Source of the DNA: Spirogloea muscicola
Lineage: Eukaryota; Streptophyta; Zygnematophyceae; Spirogloeales; Spirogloeaceae
Assembly: GCA_009602725.1 (NCBI GenBank)
Contig: WELB01000010.1
Location: forward strand, 690,852 to 754,851
Direction: 5' to 3'
DNA: 64,000 bases
The notes beneath the pieces are model-generated. The model ran no database searches and was not told where the DNA came from. It was given only the letters and a program-made list of their open reading frames with translations. The translations under genes were made by a program, and so were the position numbers. Position 1 is the first letter of the stretch. Every line of letters begins with the position of its first letter. This document shows positions 35,962 to 46,332 of this stretch, in pieces.

Positions 35962-36640
35962 GCAGAGTTACTTGAGGTGCAAGGTCAGCAAATTGTTAAG
36001 CAGGAACGTCATAACTTTTACATGATGCAAGCTCATCTGATGACCTGTATATACTGATCTGAATCCTAGCTCTAGACTGTTCTTACATTGACATTTACCA
36101 TCACCTCACTCTTGTACAAACTTGATATGCGGAAGCAAGATGCTCTCTAAGTGCAAAACAATCGAGCAGAAATGATTTTGAATGGAAGATCTCTACATGC
36201 CCATCAAAGGAGGTGCACAATGAGATAGTGACATTCGCAATTCTCATTTGGGAAGCATAAGCTGTTTAGATGCAATTGACAGCTGTTCTGACTAGTTTGA
36301 CTATTAGCAGTTGAGTGCTCCTCACATGTACTTTGAAAGCTCAATTTGTCTCAAAGACGTGCTTGAGTCAACCTATGGTTACAAGTCCATCTCATCCTTA
36401 TGGACTGATAGTTACATACTGATCTTGCGAGGAGGCACCCCATGATCTATAGAATCAGACTTTGGCAACCTGCCACATCGATCTTAGCAACCTCAATCAG
36501 ACCAAGAGTATACTTCAGGGATTCCACAATGTATTAAGCAGCAACTCCTGCCAGAAGTAGACTAGCAGGCGCTTCCGGCAAGCTTTGACAAAACGACCTT
36601 GTCACTTTATGTGCAGGAGTGTGAATCTGTAGTAGACTCA
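35962..36640. other. Convergent intergenic spacer
   Basis: It separates the ends of the TTC33-like (+) and (P)APS reductase (-) genes. The sequence is AT-rich and probably holds both 3' UTRs. No exon or repeat of the named families was seen. Confidence 0.5.
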
Positions 36641-39214
36641 TCAAGCAAGCAGCTGAAATAGGAGCAAGCACTTACCGCTACTGGATCGCCAACATGAATT
36701 CCACACTCAGTCTTTTCGCTTCCATCCTTGTTCTTCAGACCCTGCATTCCGTGCAAGTTATAGTGAGATGTGGAACACGTGCAACTCTTGGAAGTAAAGA
36801 TTTTCAATGAGGACGAGCATTATAATAGATGACCCTACAGGGATGACACAACTTGCACACACACAAGCATGTGCATGACATACACATAGTCAAGCAGTCT
36901 TCCATAAGCAAGGCAGTAAGTGATTTACACCGGTGGTTGTTTTAGTAGCCATACCTGGAAGCGGCCTGACCGCTCTCCTCCATATTCAAACCACTTGTCC
37001 TTAGGAACAGGTAGTGTACTGTGGATATCGCCAATGCTGGGGTACCCTTCGTCATGTAAAGGATGATAAGGAATCTGGTACTTGTCAATGTACTCCCAGC
37101 AGTCTCTGCAAGAAGCTCAGCATCCGCAGTGTACCAGTATTATTTACTGTCAGCAAGGCCTCCCTGGACTCAATACGCGTTCAAAGACACAACCTGAGAC
37201 ATCATCATTTTAAATTGAAGATTGCCTGACAACCTACAGCTTACAGTAAGCTTGACCACCTGCATGTTTTTTCTCAGACTTGAGGTTTTCATAGACTTTG
37301 CTAACTTAGATCATCATGTAAGCTACAAATGGAAGCCAGCGATCACCTGAACTCCCAATAAGCCAGAGGCTGCACCTTGGCCATCTTCTCCTCTTCAAAG
37401 CACTGCAGCACGATGTCATTCCATCAACCAATTAAACATTGATACTGTTCTGCACAGATTCATTTTCTTGTCCGACCTCTCCTGCCTTTCATATGCACGT
37501 GCCTTGTCACTTGAAGAGCAATGCTATCGCGCCGGCTATGCATCCAATCTTTTCATGATTGCCTCATTGCAGAAGGTATACAAAAAAAAGAGACTATAAG
37601 CTTCTGCATCTGGAAGTCAAATGTAAGACAATGCACACCTCGAGGTGAGCCCTCTCCTGACCATGATCTCTACGCCTGCCATTAATCATAGCGTCAACCT
37701 GGATGAAAGAAGAAGTTGGCCTTTCCACATCAAATTGCATGAAGTCGTTTGTTGACATTCTTAGCACATGAGAAGACAAAAATCAGTAGAAAGGTTGCTG
37801 GAGAATGTCACTTCTGGTCACACCTCCCCCTGGTTCACAGCAAGATACTTGCCTCCAGCACTTTCAGGGCACGGCCGAATGGCTCCACCTTGCAGAGCTT
37901 ATCGTACTCATCAATGTCCTGTATACGTTTGCAAGACAAGTTGAGGGTCCTCAGCTCATGCAGGGTCTCCAGGATCGTCAAGTGTGTTTGGCCAAGTAAA
38001 GTCCACACTTACTGCATGGCTTCCAGTCATGCTGAGCATGTGCAAGTTTCTGTGTGAGGGTGTACAGCCATAGCTGGAAAGAAGGGGGTTGTGCTTACCC
38101 TGATGAACAAATCAGAACCATACTTGTCAACATACTCGTCCTTGTTAGCAACGCCGTCCACGTGGAAGACCTCAGACTTGAAGCCATATCTGTTCTGCAG
38201 GCATGATCACCAGATTGAGTGTGGGTGGTGCAGATCACAGCCAGTCGGCAAGAGAATGCTGTGTGCAACCAACAAGCATTGTTGCGATGCAATGCTTGGG
38301 TTTGCCAGCTGCTGCTGGAGGCGCTGCATGCGGAGCTGGCTCTGCAAGGAGCAGCTGGCACTGCTAGAAGGCCAGCAGCATTGCTCACCTCGCACTCTTC
38401 CAGAAACTTGTGGGTCTCAGGGAACAAGTGGAAGGTGTCGATGAAGACCACCTTCACGCTCTTGTCCTTGAAAGCGCCGAGCTTGGACAGCAGGTCCAAA
38501 ATGACCTGCGTGCCAGTAGTGGGCCTGAGATCGGTGTCTACCCCCAAACCTGTCTCTGGAGAAAGCTTTCAGAAGCACGTGCTATACACATAAGTTTAGA
38601 GCAACGGCACATAACCTCTGCTGGCTTAGGCGAACAAGCAGAGCTGAAAGACTAAAGCGGAAACGTACGACGTCGCCGCTGATGAGGGCACAGGGGAACG
38701 TCGGGTGCTCGAATCTGGCAACGGTCTGGCGCAGCACGTCCATGGCCTGAGCCTCCAGGTGGTCAAGCCGCGCCAGCCGTGCCATATTATTCAGCGCAGC
38801 CACGTCCACCTCCTTGCGCACAGCTGCCACGGCCGCGCGCAACGGCGCGGCGCTCGCCCTCGCGCCCCGCTGGCTGGCCCGCCACCGCGGATGGACGCCG
38901 CCCTGCCTGGCAGCGACCAGCTCAGACGGCGCAGCCTGCGGGCAGCCCGTGTGGAGCCTGCGAGAGCTCACGCTGCATCGTCAGGGCCTCGTCAGGGCCT
39001 CGTGCATGGAGGTGGAGGCACGGCGAGTCGGCTGGCCGGCAGGACCAACCTGTTCGGCCGTGATCGAGACGGAGGCGCGGACGCGGGGCTGGTCCGGCAC
39101 GAGCCCGCACTGCCTGGCCCTGCGGAGCCGGCGACGGCGGCGGCGGCGGCGGCAGCGGCCATGCCGGCGACGGCGGATGCCGGCGACGGCGGCGGCGGCG
39201 GGGGCGGCGGCCAT
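36641..39214 (-). CDS. CysH-type phosphoadenylyl-/adenylyl-sulfate reductase lacking iron-sulfur cysteines
   Basis: About nine exons. Core motifs: ARFEHPTFPCALISGDVV (about 38730-38670), ILDLLSKLGAFKDKSVKV and VFIDTFHLFPETHKFLEECE (38503-38391), GFKSEVFHVDGVANKDEYVD, DIDEYDKLCKVEPFGRALKV, VDAMINGRRRDHGQERAHLE, WEYIDKYQIPYHPLHDEGYP, SIGDIHSTLPVPKDKW and KTECGIHVGDPVA ending LLA. ECGIH carries the catalytic cysteine of CysH reductases, which reduce activated sulfate to sulfite using thioredoxin. The CC and CxxC pairs that bind the [4Fe-4S] cluster in APS reductases are absent (LC only), and no C-terminal thioredoxin-like domain follows. By family knowledge this favours PAPS, but FeS-free moss enzymes can use APS, so the substrate is open. 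The Ala/Arg-rich leader starting near 39214 suggests plastid import; the first exon is uncertain. One intron is GC-AG. Confidence 0.87.
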
Positions 39215-39384
39215 GGTGGCGAGCGAAGCCGCGGGCGCGCGCGGGCGCAGAGGATACGGATAGGGGCCTGGTGCTGGGCCGCCCAGGCGAACGGCAGCTA
39301 CTGCATTCTGGGACGGATCTTTGGGTGCAGCTTATAAACGACTTGCCCCCCTTCTGGAGACGGTAGCGTCTCGGCTTCAAAAGA

Positions 39385-39450
39385 AAGGGCTCGCCCATTG
39401 AGGATAGGGGCTGGGAAAGCCAGCCCAAAAAAGAATGAACAAAGTATGAG
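39385..39450 (+). repeat. Hairpin-box repeat copy
   Basis: Reads AAGGGCTCGCCCATTGAGGA, TAGGGGCTGGGAAAGCCAGC, CCAAAAAAGAATGAACAAAG. This subtype with CTCGCCCATTGAGGA also occurs near 44600-44660 (inverted) and 62595. Confidence 0.75.
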
Positions 39451-39819
39451 AAGGGGCCTGGGGAAGCGCTAAGATAAACAAGCACAACAAGAGACAAAGC
39501 AGCTACGTATTGCTCAGTAACCCCTGCTGAGCAGCCCTTCTGGAGATGGGCGCCCGCGGCGAAGCCCGTCTCGTTCCGGCGGCTGACGGCAGCGGAGTGG
39601 CACGGCCCAGCCCGGCTTCCGGAACTCCGCCGAGCCGCCAAAAGCGCGCCACCCCCCCTTCCCAAAGCCCCAAACAATCGGCATCGCCGTCGACCGTGGC
39701 CCACTACGGCCGACCCGGGGCACCCGGCACCAATATCACATTGCCAGCTGCCCGCGCAGAGACGGAGGATGGAACACGTTCTTACAAAAAGGGGGACGAC
39801 CCCAGTGAAAGGAAAGCGC

Positions 39820-39900
39820 GGCCAGATTGACGGGTGGCTGGGAGAGGGCAGCCCAAAGGGATGGACAAGGTCTGACGCAGTGAAAGAAGTAAGAAAGGTA
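39820..39900 (+). repeat. Hairpin-box repeat copy
   Basis: Reads GGCCAGATTGACGGGTGGCT, GGGAGAGGGCAGCCCAAAGG, GATGGACAAGGTCTGA. It shares the CCAGATTAAC/GACTGGTGGCTG subtype with 46020-46060 and 63675-63720. Confidence 0.7.
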
Positions 39901-39944
39901 GAAGGGGCCCTTCCAACCTTTGGTCCATCCTCCCCCGTTCTTCC

Positions 39945-40110
39945 ATAGCCTCTTCAGGCCCTGCAGTCGCTGCTTAGCTCGTACTTTGGCCCCTTCGAAC
40001 CTTGTCAATTCTTTTCGGGCTGGCTTCTCACAGCCCTTGCCCCCGTTGGGAGAGCCACTTCTTCCAACGGGGAAGAGGGTTGTGAAAAGCCAGCCCGAAA
40101 GGAACGAGAA
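39945..40110. repeat. Two hairpin boxes head to head, forming a palindrome
   Basis: A full-length reverse copy (39945-40063, with GCCTCTTCAGGCCCTGCAGT as at 25715) is followed at once by a forward copy (40064-40103). The arms at about 40013-40049 and 40064-40100 are near-complementary around a 14-base centre. Confidence 0.75.
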
Positions 40111-40310
40111 GGCGCGCGCACGGTGGGGAATAAAATGATAGGATGGCCAAGTCAAGCCTATTCATTGTTCAGGTCAAAGCCAGTGCAAGAAGTGGGGCAT
40201 CATGAAATCAAGCCTGGTAAGCTGGCTAAGGTGAAAGTGTGACGTTGATAACCAAGGGTGAGCTACAAATCTGACAGGCTACCTCGGGGAGCCGGAGAGC
40301 GAGAAGAAGA
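40104..40310 (+). repeat. Companion repeat copy
   Basis: Begins GAGAAGGCGCGCGCACGGTG, then GGATGGCCAAGTCAAGCC, AGCCAGTGCAAGAAGTGGGG, GTAAGCTGGCTAAGG, CAAGGGTGAGC and CTACCTCGGGGAGCCGG. It gives the order of the conserved blocks over about 200 bases. Confidence 0.65.
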
Positions 40311-40329
40311 AAGTAAGCTCTTCCAATGA

Positions 40330-40450
40330 TTCTCTATGGGCGAGCACTTATAAAGAGGGCGCGGGCTGTAAATGGCCAGCCCGAGAATGAAGCTCATCCA
40401 GAGGGGGCGAGGGCTGTGATAAGCCAGCCCGGAAAGAATGGACATGGAAA
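40330..40450 (+). repeat. Hairpin-box repeats, two tandem copies
   Basis: GGGCTGTAAATGGCCAGCCC near 40368 and GGGCTGTGATAAGCCAGCCC near 40413. Each is preceded by GAGGGCGCGG/GGGGCGAG and followed by a GAATG stretch. Confidence 0.75.
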
Positions 40451-41045
40451 AGGAAGGACCAAAGGGCCAAAGGTCTGTAGGGGCCAGAAAGCTCAGAGGC
40501 CAGACGGACTGGCAGACATGGTAACAGCCGCACGGCTCAGCCTTCAGCCTCCCCAGCCCTGCTGCCTCCAACGTGAACTTGCACAGTCGTTCACATTCTG
40601 TCATTGTGTGTCCTCACTGAAAGGGGCCTGAACAAGGGGCTACATCATGGTTGGTGAGCCTTGACTCAGCATGTGCTTTGGCAGATTTCTGCACAACCTA
40701 GGGGCCTGCTACTCTCCTGACGCGCTAGCCACTTGTCCTCGAGGGAGAGGCTACATTGGGGAGTAGAGCTGCAACTTCCAACAATAGTAGCACTTCACAC
40801 CAGCTCGCTGCCACTGCCTAGCAAGCATGTCATCCTTATTTTACGACAAAGCCCCAATCTCTCTACCAGCTTATTACTCATGTCTCAATTGTACACTCAA
40901 CCCTCGCCAGCAAGTCAGAATCCCTGTATTGGTGGTGTACATGATGCTGGCAATGCATCTTCATCTACGGCGTCCATCTGGCTTCATGACCCATACCGCT
41001 GTGGACACAGCTGCCAACTTGCAGCATCAATATAAGAAGCATTGG

Positions 41046-43049
41046 TCATGTGAGGCCAACAACATAGGCATTCCAAGCATCTCGTTGCTCGAAGTGCTCC
41101 ACCTCCACATACCTTGTTGTCACATCAGCATCCAATCGCTCCTCAATTGCCTCCCGGCCTTGTAAGTCTGGCATGTCCTTCATCCAGAAATGGACCTGCT
41201 TGAAACCCGCTTCCAGGAGGCATTCCTTCACTTCGGGCAAAGTCCATCTGTTCACAAGTGCCAGTTTCATGTCAGCAATTGTCAAAGCAGGAATATACCC
41301 ATAAGCCCAATACAAAGCGAAATGCACGACATGGCAAAGAGTCTCTAGAGAGTCTCAGATGCATCTTACAGGCGCCATTGGTAGGTGAATGCTCGCCGCA
41401 TGACACGCTTGGACTTAATAAGGTGAAAGTGAATGCTAATGCGCGTCATCCGGGTGAGAGCGTCAAAAGCCTCTTGCTCCCACGTATACTGTCCACCTGC
41501 CCAAGCTGCAGGTTGTCATATAGTTGCATGACACGGCAGGACGACAAGCTCCGGGATCCGGGAACTATTAGGCTGAACACTCTCTTCTGGCAGTACAAAG
41601 GAGTCTACTGTCAGATTTCACTAGCTGTGAGCCAGAGAAGCATGAAGATTGCTGAATGTAAAGGCTGTGCCACACTGACAGTGAAGTCACCAAATGGTCG
41701 CTTCAGCTTCAGTGCACATTCAGAGGATGTGCCACCATATAGGTCCAGTGCAAACACGCCCCCGTTTGGGCTCAAGCCGCTTCGGACGAGGCAGAAATAC
41801 TTCAGAAGGTCTTGCCGGCTGTGCAGGCAGCAGATACTGAAGTTGAAGGCGCACGTGATGTCTGCTCCCTTCATGACTTGCTCCCATCCAGCTCTGGACT
41901 CCACGTGGTGCCTTGTGGAAGTCTGTGGAATACTGTGTAGTGCATCATCTTCGCTGCTTGAGGTGATCATGGAAGCAGAGGACTTAAGCAATTGCCCGGT
42001 CTCATGACACAACTCGTCCTCTTTGAGCTTGTCTGCTCCTAGCCCAGAGTGCAAGTTGCTCTCTGAAGAACTTCTTGGTGACGCCTCCGCTGACAAGCTA
42101 CTAGAATTGCTGCTGCCAGAACATTTTGCTTGGTCCGCATCAGCATCTTCCTTCCAGAGCCTCTCTTTCGCAGCACCACTAGCAGGCACTTCTTCTTCAG
42201 GATGTGACACGTGTATCATTCGAGCAGCTTGGAGAGGTGCAAGGACGTTGCCATGGAGAAGAGCCACTCGGTCTTGGAAGGCGAACAGATTTTGGCACGC
42301 TCCCCAACGCAGTGCTTCCTCATCCAAGTCAAGTGCAATTGCTGTACGCCTAGCATCAGCCTTCAGCCACTCTGCGCTGCATCAGGAGGTCAAGCTATCA
42401 TCATCAATTGCATATGCAAAATTGCTATTGGATTCCATTAAAGAACTGTCAGCTTGTTCTTGACTAGACTCAGGAAGCCATTGATAAAGACAGCATCTGC
42501 TTCCAATGAGGCTGGTCTTCCGCAGGCCTACCAAGAGCTTAGTCTGGGGGGCTGACCAAAGAAGTGCAGTGCCACAAAAGTCCTCGCGTAGGCACAGCGG
42601 AACGCGCCCACCCACATACATAAGGAAGAACTTTAGCAGGTAGCTGATGTCACCCCGAGGCCTCTGCTTTGTCAAGGGCAGCAGATTGAGGTGTTGGAGT
42701 CAATTGCTGTGTTGAGCATAGCAAGTGGTACCTATACCATCAGTGTAATTACTGCACTCAGCTGGAGATGCCGACTTAAGAACTGCGGACAAGCCTAAGA
42801 TTTTGCCTCAAGGGCACACACGATCGGCCTGGAGAAGCCAGCAGTAATGGCATTGAATGGTCCAGGCATGCAGCAATCTCCAAGATGGTCGCCCACCTGG
42901 ACGGCGCGCTGGTAGAGGGTGTGCTTATTGTCCCAGGCCGTCAGGTTCTCCGCAGGATTGAGCCACCTGGACAGGTCCGGTGTCTCGCCGGGCGCGGCAG
43001 GGGCAATGGTGCTCTCCGCGACGCGCTTGCTCTTGTCCTTCTTCCCCAT
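41046..43049 (-). CDS. Class I SAM-dependent methyltransferase, plant-conserved type
   Basis: Five exons: 43049 to about 42897, about 42658-42557, about 42381 to about 41695, about 41493-41389 and about 41247-41046. The start is MGKKDKSKRVAESTIAPAAP, then WDNKHTLYQRAVQ joined to RPRGDISYLLKFFLMYVGGR. Motif I is LREDFCGTALLCAEWLKADA, followed by RRTAIALDLDEEALRWG (motif II, acidic residue for the SAM ribose) and RVALLHGNVLAPLQ. A Ser/Glu-rich insert of about 110 residues separates this from GADITCAFNFSICCLHSRQD and GVFALDLYGGTSSECALKLK. The end has EQEAFDALTRMTRISIHFHL, AFTYQWRLWTLPEVKECLLE and EHFEQRDAWNAYVVGLT. Plant and cyanobacterial homologues share these ends, but the substrate is unknown. 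The insert looks lineage-specific. Confidence 0.87.
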
Positions 43050-43215
43050 GCCTGGGCTTTCTCCTAGTACTTCTGCGGCGGGGGTCGTGCTCAAGGAGAA
43101 CGTCTGAGCCGCTCCATTCTTGGGGCTGCGCCGCCCGCGACGAGGGGGCCCGCTTTCGCGGCGGGCTCACTGTGCGGTCGAGGTGGCGCAAAGCGAGGTT
43201 CAGAGACTCACGACG

Positions 43216-43475
43216 GTCCACACCATAAGATGGCCAGCCCTGCCCAAAAACCCTCTACCCCGCCCAAAGACGACAATGAGTTCTTCCAGAAGAAAGACGA
43301 GGGGTGAGCTCTTCTTATTTCTGGGCTGGCCACTCACGGCCATCGCCCTCTACTTGAAGCGTCTTACCTCAGTACCTTGCTTTTTGCGCCTTCCGGCTCC
43401 TTCAGACCTTGTCCATTCCTTTTGGGCTGGCCTCTCACAGTCACCAGTCACTTTGGAAGCGCTCGTCTTACTTCC
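43216..43475 (-). repeat. Hairpin-box repeats, three copies
   Basis: ATGGCCAGCCCTGCCCAAAA near 43230 is degenerate. CTGGGCTGGCCACTCACGGC with CATCGCCCTCTACTTGAAGC lies near 43320. TTGTCCATTCCTTTTGGGCT then GGCCTCTCACAGTCACC lies near 43410. All lie between the methyltransferase promoter side and a retrotransposon copy. Confidence 0.65.
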
Positions 43476-43479
43476 GAAG

Positions 43480-44335
43480 AAGAAGTTCGTGTATTTGAAA
43501 CGAACGAAGGCCAAATTGCCAAGTACAAAGGCAAGCACATCTGAAGACCTAAATAACCTACAGCAGATTGACCCGCTCAGTAACCACGGGTCAAATCATA
43601 AAGGTCGCTAATCGATGCCTGAATACTAGAGGGCAGATACGAAGCCCTTCTGCCACCAACTAGAGCTCGCCCAGCTTTCTGGTGCAAAGCATTAGCCTGA
43701 GCACGCTGCAAACAGGCCGAAACTCGTCGTCGCAAGAACGACAGACATGCAGCTGGCAAGCCCATCTCAGCCGGGAACACATCTGCATGTCGTGTGTATG
43801 GCCTAGATTGGCAATACTTTGCAGAAGAGTGTGGAAACGAGGACCTAAGCAGCCAGAAATGTCGACTGCCGCTGGCAGGAGCTGATCGCATTGGGGGTAA
43901 TCGGAGTGTGCTGCAGCTTTCTTTTTTCGGCACCACCCATTGCGTGGCCAGCGATGTCCGTCGATGCTGGACTTCTATAGGCCTCCGAAACAACAACATC
44001 GACCAAGGCCCGTGGTCCTCCACCAGGTAGCACGCCCACAATGTCAAGTGTGCAGCGATGATGACGTCCCTGGGCATCCGTGGTGATAGCATAATGTTGT
44101 TCACTTCCACGACCGCACGGTACCTGGCCTCGCGCATCAAACCCGCCAGGGCATCGCGAAGGAGGTTGTGGATGCCCACCCTTCTGGCCCGGTGGGGCAT
44201 CGCAGCATGTGAGTGGCGAGCTCAGCAGCCTCTGCACGGAAGCCGCACTCACACTGGCGCACCCCAATCAGGCAGTTAGGTGGTAGGCCGAGGAAGAGTT
44301 GAAGCGACGTCCGAAAGGCCTCGGAGCTGAAGCTG
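43480..44335 (-). mobile_element. Non-LTR retrotransposon, 5'-truncated, type A 3' end
   Basis: The minus strand encodes LPPNCLIGVRQCECGFRAEA then ELATHMLRCPTG, a C-x-C...H-x3-C zinc-knuckle pattern. It continues with TLDIVGVLPGGGPRALVDVV, STDIAGHAMGGAEKRKLQH, PAEMGLPAACLSFLRRRVS, CLQRAQANALHQKAGRALVG and LTRGY. At least one frameshift interrupts it. The pattern matches the region after the reverse transcriptase in several algal non-LTR elements. The catalytic domain itself is missing. Confidence 0.8.
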
Positions 44336-44339
44336 AAAG

Positions 44340-44470
44340 GCGTTGGTGTCGGCGTGAGGGGCGGGGGCTGTGAAAAGACAGCCCAGAATGAACGAGAAAG
44401 TGGCTCTCCCAAAGGAGGCAAGGGCTGTGAACAGCCACCCCGAAAAGAATTGACGAGGTCCGAAGTGGCC
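44340..44470 (+). repeat. Hairpin-box repeats, two tandem copies
   Basis: GGGGCTGTGAAAAGACAGCCC near 44355 and AAGTGGCTCTCCCAAAGGAG, GCAAGGGCTGTGAACAGCCA, CCCCGAAAAGAATTGACGAG at 44398-44458. Confidence 0.75.
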
Positions 44471-44574
44471 GCTCTGCTTCCAGGAACCCAGTCTCTCTGA
44501 CCTGAGGCTGCTTAGCAGAGGTTACTGAGTGCTTCGTAGCTGCTTAGTTTCTTCTTGTGCTTGGTTTCTTGGTG

Positions 44575-44665
44575 CTTCCCCTGGCCCCTTCTCGTCCTGT
44601 GTTCATTCTTTTTGGGTTGGCTTTTTTCAGCCCCTATCCTCAATGGGCGAGCCCTTCTTCTGGGT
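44575..44665 (-). repeat. Hairpin-box repeat copy
   Basis: GTTCATTCTTTTTGGGTTGG, CTTTTTTCAGCCCCTATCCT, CAATGGGCGAGCCCTTCTTC. This is the inverted counterpart of the 39385 subtype. Confidence 0.75.
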
Positions 44666-44894
44666 ACAGCGCTTTCCCAAAGCTTTCCCGGTAGGATAAC
44701 CACTTAGTAACCTCTACTTGAGAGCCGAATGTCAGAAAGACGAGCCGCCGGAATGCCATCCCCTTGACAAAAGCTAGAGGCTGCAGCTAGAGCACGGCCA
44801 GCATGCAGAGCAAGGCGTGGGCCATGGATCGCTGGAATGCCATGGACAGGCGCATGGGAAACACCTTCGCAAGCGAGCCAGCGGAAAATAAGGT

Positions 44895-45410
44895 ATGAAG
44901 GGGTTCTTCCAAAAGAGGGCGATGGCTGTGATTGCCCCCACACAGACAAAGATCAACAAAGTCCGAAGGGGCCAACTTCAGCGCTAAAGCACACTGCGAG
45001 TTAAGCGGCCGATGGGGCCACTACAGAAGGAAGTGAGATATTCCTTGGGGCCGAGGGCTGCAACAGGCCAGCCCACAAATGAATAGCTCTCTTCCAAGTT
45101 ACAATGGCTGTAAGAGGCCAGCCCAAAGAATTGTACAAGGTCTGAAAGGGCCGAAGGCAAAACAGCATGATACCACCCTTAAGAAACAGCGCTTCCACAT
45201 CGTCTGGTGGCTGTGAGAGGCCAGCCCAAAGGAATGAACAAGGTCCCCGTAGAAACTCCTGCGGAAACAAAACAATGACAAGGTCCATAAGTAAGAGAGA
45301 GAGGCGCAGCGGTGCGCATGTAATGAGAGAAGAAGTGGCTCTCCCAATGGGGGCAAGGGCTGTGAGAAGCCAGCCCGAAAAGAATTGACAAGGTTCGAAG
45401 GGGCCAAACT
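44895..45410 (+). repeat. Cluster of five hairpin-box repeats in one orientation
   Basis: Copies start near 44900, 45035, 45090, 45190 and 45330. Cores are GATGGCTGTGATTG, GGGCTGCAACAGGCCAGCCC, TGGCTGTAAGAGGCCAGCCC, TGGCTGTGAGAGGCCAGCCC and GGGCTGTGAGAAGCCAGCCC. The last is a near-consensus copy (GAAGTGGCTCTCCCAATGGG, GGCAAGGGCTGTGAGAAGCC, AGCCCGAAAAGAATTGACAA, GGTTCGAAGGGGCC). Spacing is irregular, so this is not an array. Confidence 0.8.
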
Positions 45411-45547
45411 ACGAGCTAAGCAGCGAGAGAGAGAAGCCAAAGCAAGCCAGTACAGAACAAAAGGCAAATTGAGAGGCGCTAAAGTAACAAAGCGGGCATG
45501 AACTGACGGGGGACTCGAGTACCCCACGAGTTAGCAAGTACATAGGA

Positions 45548-45612
45548 GAATTACGTGTATTTGAAATGAACGAAAGGTCAAATGGCCAACTACAAAGGCA
45601 AGCACATCACGT
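45548..45612 (-). mobile_element. Retrotransposon 3' tip, type A
   Basis: Only about 65 bases remain: ACGTGTATTTGAAATGAACG and then TACAAAGGCAAGCACATCAC. Confidence 0.7.
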
Positions 45613-45774
45613 ACAAAATACATCACGTATGTCCAGGCAAAGTGGGGCGGAGCACCACTCCACCCCGCGTAAGCGGAAAGCGGATAGCACGCAGGACATG
45701 TATCAAATTACTTAGTAAGCCCTTGTTAGCAGCTGCAAGTTCCAAAAAACGAGAAAACATGTATCTTGTTAGAA

Positions 45775-46070
45775 CGCTTTTCGGTCCATTCGGACCTTGT
45801 CCACTCTTTTCGGTCTGGCTTTTGCCCTCCGTCACTAAATACACATTCCGTTCCTGAGCTGGATGAGCTTACTTTCCAAATTGGGCTGTGATTAACTTTG
45901 AGCTCATTCAAAGGGGGCAAGGGCTGTGAAAAGCCAGCCCCACATAAGAATGAACCAGATAAAAGAGTCGGCCCGATGTCATCCGAAGCAGCCACCGAAT
46001 GGGCAGACGACAGCCTTCACCTTTTGGGCTGGCCTCTCCCAGCCACCAGTTAATCTGGCCGCGCTTGCTT
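45775..46070. repeat. Three hairpin-box repeats in mixed orientation
   Basis: TTTTCGGTCTGGCTTTTGCCC near 45810 is reverse. GGGCAAGGGCTGTGAAAAGC then CAGCCCCACATAAGAATGAA near 45915 is forward. TGGGCTGGCCTCTCCCAGCC with ACCAGTTAATCTGGCCGCGC near 46025 is reverse. They lie just upstream of the 46333 gene. Confidence 0.7.
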
Positions 46071-46332
46071 CTTCACCTCCTCGCAGCCCATGTGAATGAG
46101 ACTTGTGCCCCACCACCCCGGTTCGCCATCTTGACTGCTGGCCGCTGACCCCCCCCCCCTTCCAACCCCCAGCCCCCTGCCCGCCGCTCGGCCGCCCTGC
46201 GTAGACGCGAGCGGAGGTGCTCGTCCCTCGCTGTCGCTCCTCCTTCTTTCTTCGCGGGCTGCCAGCGCGCCTTCCTCAGCTCTTGACGGGGCCGTCGACC
46301 TTCCCTGTGCTACGCGGAGGGGGCGACAATCG

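Larger units (their letters stand above)
39215..40730. repeat. Repeat-rich intergenic block
   Basis: A block of hairpin-box and companion repeats lies upstream of the reductase gene. No gene was recognised. Individual copies are listed separately. Confidence 0.6.

Noticed and set aside
44895-45410. Possible CRISPR-like array of hairpin repeats
   Set aside because: Copies are diverged, occur in both orientations genome-wide and have irregular spacing of 50-140 bases. The host genes are spliced eukaryotic genes.
45330-45410. GGTTCGAAGG in the hairpin repeat as a Pol III B box, making it a tRNA-derived SINE
   Set aside because: Only one box is suggestive, the last base is wrong for a B box and no A box lies at the right distance. 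Left as an open possibility, not a call.
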